Source of the DNA: Rhodococcus jostii RHA1
GTDB taxonomy: Bacteria > Actinomycetota > Actinomycetes > Mycobacteriales > Mycobacteriaceae
Assembly (NCBI RefSeq): GCF_000014565.1
Contig: NC_008268.1
Coordinates: forward strand, 3,534,001-3,598,000
Direction: 5' to 3'
DNA length: 64,000 nt
Of this stretch, positions 24,035 through 34,200 are shown piece by piece (the first letter of the stretch is position 1; each line of letters begins with the position of its first letter). A program made the position numbers and the translations under genes. Below the pieces are notes generated by a model. It was not told the DNA's origin, searched no databases, and saw only the letters and a list, made by a program, of their open reading frames with translations.

Positions 24035-24409
24035 AAGTTGTCGGACGGTGGTGCGTGTTGCTCGCCGCTCGCGCGTGAACCATTGACCGAGGACTGGGCC
24101 GGGGATCTGGCCCGGATGTTCAAAGCCCTCGGCGATCCGGTGCGCCTGCGCCTGCTGAGCCTGATCGCCAGCCACGCCGGAGGCGAAGCCTGCGTGTGCG
24201 ATATCTCCGAGTCGTTCGACCTGTCGCAGCCGACGATCTCGCATCACCTCAAGGTGCTCCGCGCCGCCGGCCTGCTGGACTGCGAGCGACGCGGCACCTG
24301 GGTGTACTACTGGGTGATCCCGTCGGCGCTGCAGCAATTGTCTGCTGTGCTACTGACCGAGAGCGGCACCGCCGTACCGTCCCCGACGTGCGCCGAGGCG
24401 CGGGCATGA
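24023..24409 (+). CDS. arsR: ArsR-type arsenite-responsive repressor
   Basis: A 128-residue winged-helix SmtB/ArsR repressor. The As(III) site is Cys57 and Cys59 in EACVCDISESF at the start of the recognition region; an additional pair, Cys12-Cys13, near the N-terminus could supply the third thiol. The DNA helix is LSQPTISHHLKVLRAAGLL (68-86). Its stop overlaps the acr3 start (ATGA). The operator includes its own start codon. Confidence 0.92.
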   Translation: MSNQKLSDGGACCSPLAREPLTEDWAGDLARMFKALGDPVRLRLLSLIASHAGGEACVCDISESFDLSQPTISHHLKVLRAAGLLDCERRGTWVYYWVIPSALQQLSAVLLTESGTAVPSPTCAEARA

Positions 24410-25494
24410 GCGGGGCCACCACGACCGGACACCCAGCCGTCGTCGGGAAGCTTTCCACCCTGGACCGGTTCCTGCCGGTGTGGATCGGCGTCGCCATGGT
24501 CACCGGACTGCTCCTCGGCCGGATGATCCCCGGACTCGGGGACGCCCTGAGCGCCGTCGAGATCGACGGCATCTCGTTGCCGATCGCCCTCGGCCTGCTC
24601 ATCATGATGTACCCGGTGCTTGCGAAGGTCCGCTACGACCGACTCGACACCGTCACCGGCGACCGCAGACTGCTCATCGGATCGTTGGTACTGAACTGGG
24701 TGCTCGGTCCGGCACTGATGTTCGCCCTCGCCTGGTTGCTCCTGCCGGATCTGCCGGAGTACCGCACCGGTCTGATCATCGTCGGCCTGGCCCGCTGCAT
24801 CGCCATGGTCATCATCTGGAACGACCTCGCGTGCGGTGACCGCGAGGCAGCCGCCGTCCTGGTCGCGATCAACTCGGTGTTCCAGGTCATCATGTTCGCC
24901 GTGCTCGGCTGGTTCTATCTGTCCGTGCTACCCGGCTGGCTCGGCCTCGAGCAGACCACCATCGACACCTCACCGTGGCAGATCGCGAAGTCGGTGCTCA
25001 TCTTCCTGGGCATCCCGCTGCTCGCCGGCTACCTCACCCGTCGCTTCGGCGAGAAGGCCAGAGGCCGCACCTGGTACGAGAGCACGTTCCTTCCCCGGAT
25101 CGGGCCGTGGGCGCTGTACGGATTGCTGTTCACGATCGTGATCCTCTTCGCGCTGCAGGGTGACCGGATCACGTCCCAGCCGTGGGACGTCGTCCGCATC
25201 GCGATCCCGCTTCTCGCCTATTTCGCGATCATGTGGGGCGGCGGCTACGCCCTCGGCGCCGTCATGGGCCTGGGTTACCAGCGCACCACCACTCTCGCGT
25301 TCACCGCCGCGGGCAACAACTTCGAACTCGCCATCGCCGTCGCCATCGCCACCTATGGTGCGGCGTCGGGCCAGGCGCTGGCCGGTGTCGTCGGACCGCT
25401 GATCGAGGTCCCCGTCCTCGTGGGGCTGGTCTACGTGTCGCTCGCGCTCCGTTCCCGGTTCCGCGCGTCCGCTACGGAAGGTTCGCTGTCATGA
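24406..25494 (+). CDS. acr3: ACR3-type arsenite efflux permease
   Basis: A 362-residue, ten-helix arsenite carrier. The invariant cysteine of the family is in VGLARCIAMVIIWNDLACGD (about 126-145) and the conserved TFTAAGNNFELAIAVAIA-like motif (FTAAGNNFELAIA) is in the ninth helix. It exports As(OH)3 using proton-motive force. It overlaps arsR and arsC by 4 bases on either side, so all three are translationally coupled. Confidence 0.93.
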   Translation: MSGATTTGHPAVVGKLSTLDRFLPVWIGVAMVTGLLLGRMIPGLGDALSAVEIDGISLPIALGLLIMMYPVLAKVRYDRLDTVTGDRRLLIGSLVLNWVLGPALMFALAWLLLPDLPEYRTGLIIVGLARCIAMVIIWNDLACGDREAAAVLVAINSVFQVIMFAVLGWFYLSVLPGWLGLEQTTIDTSPWQIAKSVLIFLGIPLLAGYLTRRFGEKARGRTWYESTFLPRIGPWALYGLLFTIVILFALQGDRITSQPWDVVRIAIPLLAYFAIMWGGGYALGAVMGLGYQRTTTLAFTAAGNNFELAIAVAIATYGAASGQALAGVVGPLIEVPVLVGLVYVSLALRSRFRASATEGSLS

Positions 25495-25898
25495 CCAGGC
25501 CCAGTGTGTTGTTCGTCTGCGTCCACAACGCCGGCCGCTCCCAGATGGCCGCCGGGTTCCTGGCCCACCTCGCCGGTGATCGGATCGAGGTCCGCTCAGC
25601 TGGGTCCGCGCCGGCCGCTACCGTCAACCCGGCAGCGGTCGACGCCATGGCCGAGATCGGGATCGACATCTCCGGCCAATCCCCGAAGATCCTGACCCCA
25701 GGGGCCGTCGAAACCTCCGACGTGGTGATCACGATGGGCTGCGGCGACGCCTGCCCCGTCTTCCCCGGGGTCAGCTATCGGGACTGGGCGCTCGACGATC
25801 CGGCAGGCAAGGGCGTCGACGCGGTTCGTCCGATCCGCGACGAGATCAAGGCGCGAGTCGAAGCGCTGATCGCCGAACTCGTCCCCGCCACCGCCTGA
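25491..25898 (+). CDS. arsC: arsenate reductase, LMW-phosphatase fold
   Basis: A 135-residue enzyme reducing As(V) to As(III). The P-loop C-x5-R is CVHNAGRS (Cys10 to Arg16); Cys85 and Cys89 in TMGCGDACPVFPG match the redox cysteines of thioredoxin-type ArsC, and the general acid Asp is in RDWALDDP. Because this is an actinomycete, a mycothiol-coupled mechanism is also possible; the presence of both extra cysteines favours the thioredoxin route. Product would go straight to the Acr3 pump encoded before it. Confidence 0.9.
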   Translation: MTRPSVLFVCVHNAGRSQMAAGFLAHLAGDRIEVRSAGSAPAATVNPAAVDAMAEIGIDISGQSPKILTPGAVETSDVVITMGCGDACPVFPGVSYRDWALDDPAGKGVDAVRPIRDEIKARVEALIAELVPATA

Positions 25899-26002
25899 GA
25901 CGCGAACCGGTACGAGTCGCCGGTCAGATCGCGGTCGCCTGCGTACCGTCCTTTTGACGGCAACCGGGGCCGCTCGCCTGCCGCGTGGCCCGGTCGCCCT
26001 GA

Positions 26003-29000
26003 TCACCCCTCCACCTGCGATTCCACTACCCATGCCGCAATTTGTGCGCGTGAGTTGAATCCCAGCTTCGTCAGGAGATGTTCCACGTGCCCCTGTGCGG
26101 TGCGGGGCGATATCACCAGCCGCGCGGCGATCTCCTTGTTGGTCAGCCCCTCGGCGATGAGGGCGGCAACCTCACGCTCCCGCTTCGTCGGTGTGGGCGA
26201 CGGACCGGCGGACGTCGGAGAGGGCGAAACCTGCTCGCCCAGCGCGTAGGCGACTGCTGCGTCGAAGCCGAGCGCCGCACCCTTTCTGCGGGCCGCGGCG
26301 AAGGCCTGCTCACTCATCGCCTCTCGGGTCCGGCGTTCGCACTCGTCCTGGTACACGCTCATGCCGGGCACCAACACCGTCGAACTGCCCACCGATCGGA
26401 TGCACTCGTCTGCGGCGCCCATCAATACGACCGCTCGTTCCATATTGTGTTCCTCCGCGGCGAGCCACGCGAGCGCCTGCAGGCACACACTGGCGCTGAG
26501 CCGGTCGTTCACGCGACGGTCGATCTGGAGAGCCTGCCCGAGGAGCTGCGACGCCCGTGCGCTCTCCCCGAGCCGCCACACCGCGACAGCCAGCGCCCAC
26601 AGCGAATACGACCGATACACCGATTCGCCCTGCGCCTCGGTGATCGCGAGGACGCGCTCATGGCATTCGACGGCTCGTTCCGTGTCGTTCACGAGGTCGT
26701 GCGTCATGCCGAGACCCACGACTGCGGCGACCTCGTAGAGGTCGTTGCGTGCCGTGAACCCTCGGACAGCCTTCTCGAGATGTGCGCGGGCGTCGGAAAG
26801 GCGCCCGGCGAACAGTGCCGCGTAGCCGGCCGCGTGGTCGGCGTGCGCACGCACCAGCGGGTCGCTCGACTGAGCGGCAACCGCCTGCGCTTGCTCCGCC
26901 AGCGCGTCCGACACGGAAATGTCGCCCTGCACTCCGGCCAGCATACTGCCGGCGTAGAGCGCCTTGACGCGATCGCCGGTAGACTCTCCCGGTTCTCGAG
27001 CGAGGAGGCGACCGAGCCATCGCCGACCCTCGCTGAACAATCCCCGGGACAGCCAGAACGGGTACAGTGCGGCAGCGATCCGCAGTCCCGTTGCGGGACT
27101 GTCGGACATGCAAAAATCCAGCGCCTCACGGAGATTCGGTTGTTCCCGAGTCAGTCTGGCGATCAACGCGAGCTGCCGGGAACTGATCCATTCGGTTTCC
27201 GCCTCGACCGCCAGCCGCTCACACCAGTCGCGGTGTCGACGGCGAAGCGCGGTGTAGTCGCCCCTCTCCTGCATCTTTTCCCGCCCGTAGGCGCGCACGG
27301 TCTCGAGCATTCGGAACCGCACCGCGGAACCCGACTCTTCTCTCGTCAGGATCGACTTGTCGACGAGAAACGTCACGGTGTCGAGGAGGTCGTCTGCGTC
27401 GTCGCCATGGCAGACCTGTTCCGCGGCCTCGAGTTCGAAACTGCCCGCGAACACGGAGAGCTGCGCCCACATCCGTTGTTCCGCAGGTGTGCACAGGTCG
27501 TAACTCCAGTCGATGCACATCCGCAACGTCTGCTGCCGGGAAGGCGCGTCCCTGCTGCCGCGAGTGAGGAGTAGGTAACGATCGGTGAGACGCTGCAGGA
27601 TCTGATCGGGTGTCATCGCGCGTAGCCGGGCCGCCGCCAGTTCGATCGGCAGCGGCAGCCCGTCCAGCCGCTGACAGATTCGGGCGATGGTGACCTTGTT
27701 CTCCTCGGTGAGCTCGAATCCGGGGACTACGGCGGCGCCGCGTTCCGCGAAGAGGGTGACCGCGTCGTTGCGGGGCGGTCCTTTCGGCAGGTGATCGGGA
27801 TCCGGGACGGGCAACGGGGGAATAAGAAGGGCTGTTTCCCCACCGATTCCGAGCGGTTCGCGACTCGTCGCGAGAATTCGCAGCCGAGGGCACGCGCGCA
27901 GCAGGATTTCGGCGAGTTTCGCGGCCGCGTCCACCACCTGCTCGCAGTTGTCCAGCACGAGCAACACTTCACGCGGGGCGAGGAACTCGACGAGCACCTC
28001 GTGTGAAGGTCGCGCAGACTGGTCACGCAAGCCCAGTGCGGCCGCTACGACCCCCGCGACCAGCGAATCGTCCAGCAGCTCAGCCAGTTCCACCAGTGTC
28101 ACACCGTCCGAGAAGTTTCGTTTCGCTTTGGCGGCTGCACGCAGAGCAAGCCGGGTCTTTCCCACCCCGCCGATTCCGGTCAACGTCACCAGCCGCGACG
28201 TCGAGAGCAAGTTCGTCGCCTCGGCGAGTTCCGTGCGGCGGTCGACGAAACTGGTCAGCTCCAGCGGAAGTCCACCCGTTCGGCCCGAATCCGCCGGCGA
28301 CCACGACGGCCGGACTGGCTCTCCGCCATGCGCTGCCCCCGGTTCCGCATGCATTGCCATCTCGTCGACCGGGAAGCCGTGCTGCAGTTGGGACTCGCGG
28401 AGTTGCCGACCCAGTTCCACTGCGGAGGGGCGAGCGCCTGCCTCTGCGGACATGGCACGTTCGATGACAGCGCTGACCCCCTCGGAAATGCCGTGTTCGC
28501 GCGGGTTCGGCACCGGCTCGGACGTGATCCTCAGGAACTGTGCCACCACCTGCTCACCGCTTCGGCGTTCGAACGCCGCATGACCAGTGATCGCCGCGAA
28601 CAGGGTGGCACCGAGGCCGTACACATCGGCAGCAGCACTCGGGGGCTCACCGGCCACCACCTCGGGGGCGGTGAACGCCGGCGAACCCGTCACGACGCCG
28701 GCCGTGGTTTCGAACCCACCGGCGATGTGAGCGATGCCGAAATCCGTCAGCGCAGGCTCGCCGTAGTCGGTGAACAGGATGTTCCCGGGCTTGACATCGC
28801 GATGCAGGATCCCGAGCCGGTGGGCAGTTTCGAGGGCGCCGGCAATCTTCACCCCGAGTCGCAACGCTTCGTCGAGCGGGAGCGGCCCGTGGCGCCGGAT
28901 CCGCTCGTCGAGCGACCCCTGGGCGTGGTACGGCATCACGATGAAGGGCCGACCGTTATCGGTGACACCGGCGTGGAAAACATTGACGATGTTGGGGTGA

Positions 29001-29242
29001 CCGGTCAGCCGGCCGGCCGCACGCTGCTCACGCAGGAACCGTGCCCGATTCTCCTCGTCGAGGTCTGCGGTGAGGACCTTGACCGCCACGGTGCGGTCGA
29101 GCGCAGCCTGCGTGCACCGGTACACGACGCCGAAACCGCCGCGGCCGATCTCCTGGGCATCCTCGAATCCGGCCGCCGCCAACTCCGCCGTGACCGAACC
29201 GGACACGTCGCGTTGCGTCGCGAACGGATCGACGTCCGTCAT
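26003..29242 (-). CDS. Ser/Thr kinase - STAND ATPase - TPR - LuxR regulator (PknK-like), copy 1
   Basis: A 1079-residue fusion. Kinase (about 26-285): glycine loop GRGGFGVVY (33-41), Lys55, HRD at 147-149, DFG at 167-169. A STAND/NB-ARC-type ATPase follows with Walker A GIGGVGKT (356-363) and Walker B LLVLDNCEQ (Asp431). Then come helical repeats (about 640-980) and a C-terminal LuxR-type HTH (KREREVAALIAEGLTNKEIA to SRAQIAAWV). This resembles mycobacterial PknK. The kinase and upstream DNA are near-duplicates of the gene at 31239-34523, but the sensor half is much more divergent. It lies downstream of the epoxide hydrolase, same strand. Confidence 0.92.
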   Translation of the reverse strand: MTDVDPFATQRDVSGSVTAELAAAGFEDAQEIGRGGFGVVYRCTQAALDRTVAVKVLTADLDEENRARFLREQRAAGRLTGHPNIVNVFHAGVTDNGRPFIVMPYHAQGSLDERIRRHGPLPLDEALRLGVKIAGALETAHRLGILHRDVKPGNILFTDYGEPALTDFGIAHIAGGFETTAGVVTGSPAFTAPEVVAGEPPSAAADVYGLGATLFAAITGHAAFERRSGEQVVAQFLRITSEPVPNPREHGISEGVSAVIERAMSAEAGARPSAVELGRQLRESQLQHGFPVDEMAMHAEPGAAHGGEPVRPSWSPADSGRTGGLPLELTSFVDRRTELAEATNLLSTSRLVTLTGIGGVGKTRLALRAAAKAKRNFSDGVTLVELAELLDDSLVAGVVAAALGLRDQSARPSHEVLVEFLAPREVLLVLDNCEQVVDAAAKLAEILLRACPRLRILATSREPLGIGGETALLIPPLPVPDPDHLPKGPPRNDAVTLFAERGAAVVPGFELTEENKVTIARICQRLDGLPLPIELAAARLRAMTPDQILQRLTDRYLLLTRGSRDAPSRQQTLRMCIDWSYDLCTPAEQRMWAQLSVFAGSFELEAAEQVCHGDDADDLLDTVTFLVDKSILTREESGSAVRFRMLETVRAYGREKMQERGDYTALRRRHRDWCERLAVEAETEWISSRQLALIARLTREQPNLREALDFCMSDSPATGLRIAAALYPFWLSRGLFSEGRRWLGRLLAREPGESTGDRVKALYAGSMLAGVQGDISVSDALAEQAQAVAAQSSDPLVRAHADHAAGYAALFAGRLSDARAHLEKAVRGFTARNDLYEVAAVVGLGMTHDLVNDTERAVECHERVLAITEAQGESVYRSYSLWALAVAVWRLGESARASQLLGQALQIDRRVNDRLSASVCLQALAWLAAEEHNMERAVVLMGAADECIRSVGSSTVLVPGMSVYQDECERRTREAMSEQAFAAARRKGAALGFDAAVAYALGEQVSPSPTSAGPSPTPTKREREVAALIAEGLTNKEIAARLVISPRTAQGHVEHLLTKLGFNSRAQIAAWVVESQVEG

Positions 29243-29330
29243 CGACTACATCGATTCATCCCGCTCGAGGCACTGCCGAACGAATGCCACACTGCTCACC
29301 TCTCGACGATGTACCCCAGGATATCGCCGC
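29243..29330. repeat. 5' region duplicated upstream of both kinase genes, copy 1
   Basis: The 88 bases before the start codon align with 34524-34606. Shared blocks include ATCGATTC, CCTCTCGA and GGATATCGCCG. On the minus strand the last block reads as a GATATCCT that could be the -10 of each gene, giving a leader of about 75 bases. Confidence 0.6.
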
Positions 29331-29460
29331 GCCGCACCGCTGCGAAGTCGACGAGAATGGTGAACACGGGGTTGGCTGCACAACCGAAGGCGAACCGAGT
29401 GGCTCGGAATGAGCCACCCGGTCGCTCTCAGCTCGTGCGCTGGCACACACGTCCTGGTCG

Positions 29461-30648
29461 TTATCGAAGCGACCGCAAGCCCACGCGGAGCTCGTTTACC
29501 AAATGCTGGGGCTGCTCCCAGGCGGCGAAGTGCCCGCCCTTGTCGAGCTTGTTGAAGTGGATGAGGTTGGGGTAGGCCTTCTCTGCCCAACTGCGCGGTG
29601 CCTGATAGAGCTCGTCGGGAAAGACGCTCACGGCAACCGGGATGGAGACGCTACCCGCGGCGAAGAACGGGGCATTGTTCTCCCAGTAGAGACGAGCCGC
29701 CGACAACGCCGTGTTCGTCAGCCAGAACAGGGTGATGTTGTCGAGGATGTCGTCTCGCGTCAGACCTTCGGGCTGTCCCGCGAAGACCCGCGAGATCAGC
29801 GCCAAACTCGCCGGGTCGTGGTCGATCATGAACGCGGCCAGACCGACGGGCGAATCCGCCAATCCGATCAGTGTCTCCGGCCGCGACCCCATCTCCACGG
29901 CGTAGCCGATGTGCTGATAGAAGAATGCGAGCTGGTCGCACGCAGCCTGTTCGTCGTCGGACAGATCGGCGGGCACGGGATGCCCGGTGAGGAGCGCCTG
30001 GTCGATCTCGGGTGGAACCACCTTGGCCATGTTGGTGTGAATGCCGAGCAGTTCCGGCGGCCCCTGCACCGCCATCGCCTCTGTCACGATCGCACCCCAG
30101 TCCCCGCCCTGTGCCACGTACCGGTTGTACCCGAGGCGCTTCATCAGCTCCACCCAGGCACGTGCGATGCGGTCGGGGCCCCAGCCGGTCGTCGTGGGCT
30201 TGCCCGAAAATCCGTAACCGGGCATCGACGGAATCACCAGATGGAAAGCATCCGACGCGTCACCACCATGGGCGGTGGGATTGGTCAGGGGGTCGATGAT
30301 CTTCAGCTGCTCGACGATCGAACCGGGCCACCCATGTGTGACGACGAGCGGCAACGCATCCTCGTGCTTCGAGCGGACGTGAATGAAATGAATGTCCAAC
30401 CCGTCGATCTCAGTGATGTACTGCGGCAGAGCATTCAGCTTCGCCTCGACCTTGCGCCAGTCGTATTCCGAGGCCCAGTACTGCGCCAGTGCCTTGCTCG
30501 TCGCGAGCGGTGTGCCCTGCGACTGATCTGCGACGGTTTCCGTTTCGGGCCAGCGGGTGGTCTCGATGCGCTCACGCAGTGCCTCGAGTTCGGAGTCGGG
30601 GAACTGGGCTGTGAACGGCCGGATGGTGACGTCGGTTGCGAAAGACAT
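29461..30648 (-). CDS. epoxide hydrolase (EHN-type, alpha/beta fold)
   Basis: A 395-residue enzyme with an N-terminal EHN domain (1-105, FPDSELEALRERIETTRWP) and an alpha/beta hydrolase core. HGWPGS (105-110) forms the oxyanion region, Asp183 in AQGGDWGAIV is the nucleophile and His373 in KGGHFAAWEQP the base. Relatives open epoxides, juvenile-hormone-like or xenobiotic. It sits between the two PknK-like regulators on the same strand, which may control it. Confidence 0.9.
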   Translation of the reverse strand: MSFATDVTIRPFTAQFPDSELEALRERIETTRWPETETVADQSQGTPLATSKALAQYWASEYDWRKVEAKLNALPQYITEIDGLDIHFIHVRSKHEDALPLVVTHGWPGSIVEQLKIIDPLTNPTAHGGDASDAFHLVIPSMPGYGFSGKPTTTGWGPDRIARAWVELMKRLGYNRYVAQGGDWGAIVTEAMAVQGPPELLGIHTNMAKVVPPEIDQALLTGHPVPADLSDDEQAACDQLAFFYQHIGYAVEMGSRPETLIGLADSPVGLAAFMIDHDPASLALISRVFAGQPEGLTRDDILDNITLFWLTNTALSAARLYWENNAPFFAAGSVSIPVAVSVFPDELYQAPRSWAEKAYPNLIHFNKLDKGGHFAAWEQPQHLVNELRVGLRSLR

Positions 30649-30775
30649 GAAGGGTTTCCTTGCTGTGTTGGTTGTTGTTCGAGAAGGTTTTTGTTGGATT
30701 GGCGCCGCTTCTGACGGGGCCAGGGAGCGATGACGTTGGTTCGGCCCTCGGGGGAGCGTTCGACGGTGCGACCGT

Positions 30776-31084
30776 CTACCTCGGGGTGCTGCTGCCCCAG
30801 CCGTCGAGGATCTCGTTGCCGATGGTGATTTCGGCGCGGCGGTCCTGCCTCTGGTGGCGTTGACGGTCGTGCCGGCGCTGCTGCATGGTGTTGTCGTGAT
30901 CGCGGGGGATGTCGTGGCTGGCGACGGCTGCGAGGGGGATGGGCGCCGGCGTGCTGGTGGATGCGGCCGCGACGCCGGCGGGGATGATGGCGAGTGCGGC
31001 GGCGGCGACTCCGACGGTGGCGAACCGCTTCCAGGACGTGCTGGTGGTGTGTGTCTTGATGTGGTGTTGGTGTGTGCTGTTCAT
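30776..31084 (-). CDS. small secreted protein, histidine/arginine-rich tail
   Basis: A 102-residue protein from ATG 31084. A long N-region (MNSTHQHHIKTHTTSTSWKR) precedes a hydrophobic core (FATVGVAAAALAIIPAGVAAA) and likely cleavage after AAA. The mature part is short, with a highly basic QQRRHDRQRHQRQDRR run. No known family. It lies between the epoxide hydrolase and the second kinase gene, on the same strand, so the three may be co-expressed. Confidence 0.5.
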   Translation of the reverse strand: MNSTHQHHIKTHTTSTSWKRFATVGVAAAALAIIPAGVAAASTSTPAPIPLAAVASHDIPRDHDNTMQQRRHDRQRHQRQDRRAEITIGNEILDGWGSSTPR

Positions 31085-31238
31085 GCCGATAAGACTCGCA
31101 ATTGCGCGGCGAGTGGGACGGCGAAGATCTACGTGCTTCACTACCCGCATTTCCTACGCAGGTACCCGCGGGGACCAGCGAAGCCCTCGATGAGTTCAGC
31201 CCGGGTCCGCACCCAACGCAGCGGGGGCACTGCCCGAA

Positions 31239-34200
31239 CTAGGGATTTCGGGACTCGATGCTCTCCTCGCGGGCGATCCAGGCGGCAAGCTGCGCGCGGG
31301 ATCGATGCCCGGTCTTCGTGAGGATGCGATCTACATGTCCTTCTGCGGTACGGGGCGAGATAACCAACCTTTCCGCGATCTCCTTGTTCGTCAGTCCCTC
31401 GGCCACCAGCTTTCCCACTTCTTTTTCACGAGGTGTGAGTTTCACCTTCGCTGCAGGAGTGGCCGGCGCCGGCTTGGACGTGCGCTTTTGCAACGCGAAT
31501 TCGATCGACGCGAGGTGTTCGAGACGCTCACCGACCCGGGATTCTTTCTCGAACGCAGAGTCACCCAGCAGCTGACGGGTGCGTTGTTCGTAAGAAGTCC
31601 GCATACGGATCAACGTGTCGTTTCCGAAGAGTGGAGTGCTCCCCATCTCGCCGCACAGTGTGCGCCCGATACCGAGCAGGCGGGCGGATCGGACGGGGTT
31701 TGCTTCCTCGATCGCGATCCACGCCAGAATCTCGGTGCATGTACTCACGCCCAACCAGTCGCTCAATGACTGCTTCAGTTCGAGCGCTTCTTTCAACGAG
31801 TCCGAAGCTTGCGGGTACTTGCGCTGGGTCCACAGGGCAAGTCCGCGGGCCCACAGCGCCCATGACGTCGAGAAGTGCTCCTTCAGCGACTTGCCTGAGG
31901 CGATGGTGTCGTCCGCCCAGGCAAGGGATTGTTCCAGGTTTCCGGACAGGCAGTGCACTAAAGCGAGCTGAGCGCCGCCCAGCAGTGTCAGGGAGTTGAC
32001 TTCCCCTGACTCTGCGTGAAGTGCCATGCCGGCAGTCAGATACTCCAGCGCGACGTCGAGATTTCCGTTTCCGAGCATCTCCGCCGCACCCCGGAACTGA
32101 ACTGCAAACGCCTGGGCGGTTCGATCACCGATCGCTTCCGCGACTGCGCTGCATTCCAGCAAATACTGCTTGGAGGTCGGGTTGTCGCCCTGAACCATGG
32201 CGTTCCACGCGATCACCCAGAGCGCTTTCGCCCTCTCACTGCTCGGCTCCCGGTCGGCCTCCAAGGCCCGGGTCAGCCAGTACCGCCCGTCGCGCAGCAG
32301 GCCACTCGCGTTCCAGAAGAACCACAACGCACCCGCCATCCGAAGACCGGTTCGGGCCTCCCCGGGGGTGGACAGGCAGTACTCCAGCGCCGCCCGCAGA
32401 TTCGCCCGCTCGTGCCGCATACGACGGTTCCATACCAGCTGCCCTGACCCCAGTGACTGGCTCTCGCTGCGTTCGGCCAAACGCAGGAAGTAGTCTCGAT
32501 GATTCCTGCGCCACGCATTCGCGTCGCCGTGCTCGGCAAGTTTCTCGGCCGCGTAGTCCTTGATGCTTTCCAACAGTTTGTATCGAACGGTGGATCCGGA
32601 TTGAACGGTGGAAATGACCGACTTTTCGACAAGACTGGAGATCAGGTCAAACGCGTCCGGAACGATGTCCGGATCGGTGCAGACGCTCTCGACCGCATCG
32701 AAATCGAACCCGCCCGCGAAGACGGACAGCCGCGCCCACAGGGCTTGTTCCTCCGGCGAGCACAGATTGAAGCTCCAATCGATGGCGCCACGCAGCGTTT
32801 GATGCCGTACCGGTCCGCCACGGTTTCCTCGCGTCAGAATTTCGAAGAGTGCGCCCTCGCGCGACAGGACGCGGTCGAGGGGAAGGGACCTGATCCGGAC
32901 CGCTGCGAGTTCGATCGCCAGAGGGATGCCGTCCAGCCGCTGGCACAGGCGTGCAACCTCCAGGCGGCTCACGTCGTCGAGGGTGTATCCGGGGACGACG
33001 GAGGCAGCGCGTTGCTCGAAAAGATCGACCGCCTCGGAGTGAAAGCTCTTGGCGTTCTGTCCGTCGGCGAGTTGAGCTTCGTCGGGGACCGGCATGGGGG
33101 GTACCTCGAACACGGTCTCACCCAGCACACCGAGAGGCTCCCGACTGGTTGCCAGGATCTCCACACGGTCCGACCGCCGAACAACCTCGGCGGCGACGCT
33201 TCCGCTCGCCTCGATCAAGTGCTCGCAGTTGTCCAAAACGATGAGTGCATGTCTTCCACCGAGGAATTCGAACAGGTAGTGACTACCGTCCGCATTCATT
33301 CCGTCTCGAATGTCGAGCGCCTCGGTAATCGCGCTGACGACAAGGTCTGGAGTGGAGATCGCGGCGAGATCCACAAACCAGACGCCGCCGGTGTAGGTTC
33401 TGCGCACTTCCGAGGCGACGCGGCACGCCAGCCGGGTTTTCCCTACCCCACCAAATCCGGTGAGGGTCACTATCCGGGAATCCGACAGACGGGCCTTGAC
33501 TGCGGCTACTTCATTGCGGCGTCCGACGAAACTTGTCACTTCGCGAAAGAATTCGTGTGCATGGGAGACGAGTTGGTGAGGCGGCGGCACCCTCACGTCC
33601 TCCTTTGGCTGCACGGCTCCCGCTTCGGCGTGCAGTGCCATCTCGTCAACGGGAAAACCATGGAGGCGTTGAGATGCTCGGAGTTGTTGACCGAGTTCCG
33701 TGGCGGAGGGTCGGCCCTCCGAGGTGCCGGACATGGCACGTTCGATGATCGTGCTGACGTCCTCGGGAATGCCGTGCTTCCGTGGGTCCGGACCGGGCTC
33801 GGCGGCAATCCTCAGGAATTGGGCCACCACCTGCTCCCCGCTACGGCGTTCGAAGGCAGCGTGACCGGTCATCGCAGCGAACAACGTGGCGCCGAGGCCG
33901 TACACGTCGGCAGCGGCACTCGGGGGTTCGCCGGTCACCACCTCGGGGGCAGTGAACGCCGGCGAACCCGTCACGACGCCGGCGGTGGTCTCGAACCCGC
34001 CGGCGATACGGGCGATGCCGAAATCTGACAGTGCCGGCTCGCCGTAGTCGGTGAGCAGGATGTTTCCAGGCTTGACGTCGCGGTGAAGGATCCCGAGGCG
34101 GTGGGCAGTCTCGAGGGCACCGGCCATCTTCACCCCGAGTCGCAGCGCTTCGTCGAGCGGGAGAGGTCCGTGGCGGCGGATCCGCGTGTCGAGTGAGTCC

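Noticed and set aside
25905..25970. Small hairpins after arsC (CCGTC-4-GACGG, GGTACG/CGTACC)
   Set aside because: Arms of 5-6 bp in GC-rich DNA are expected by chance.
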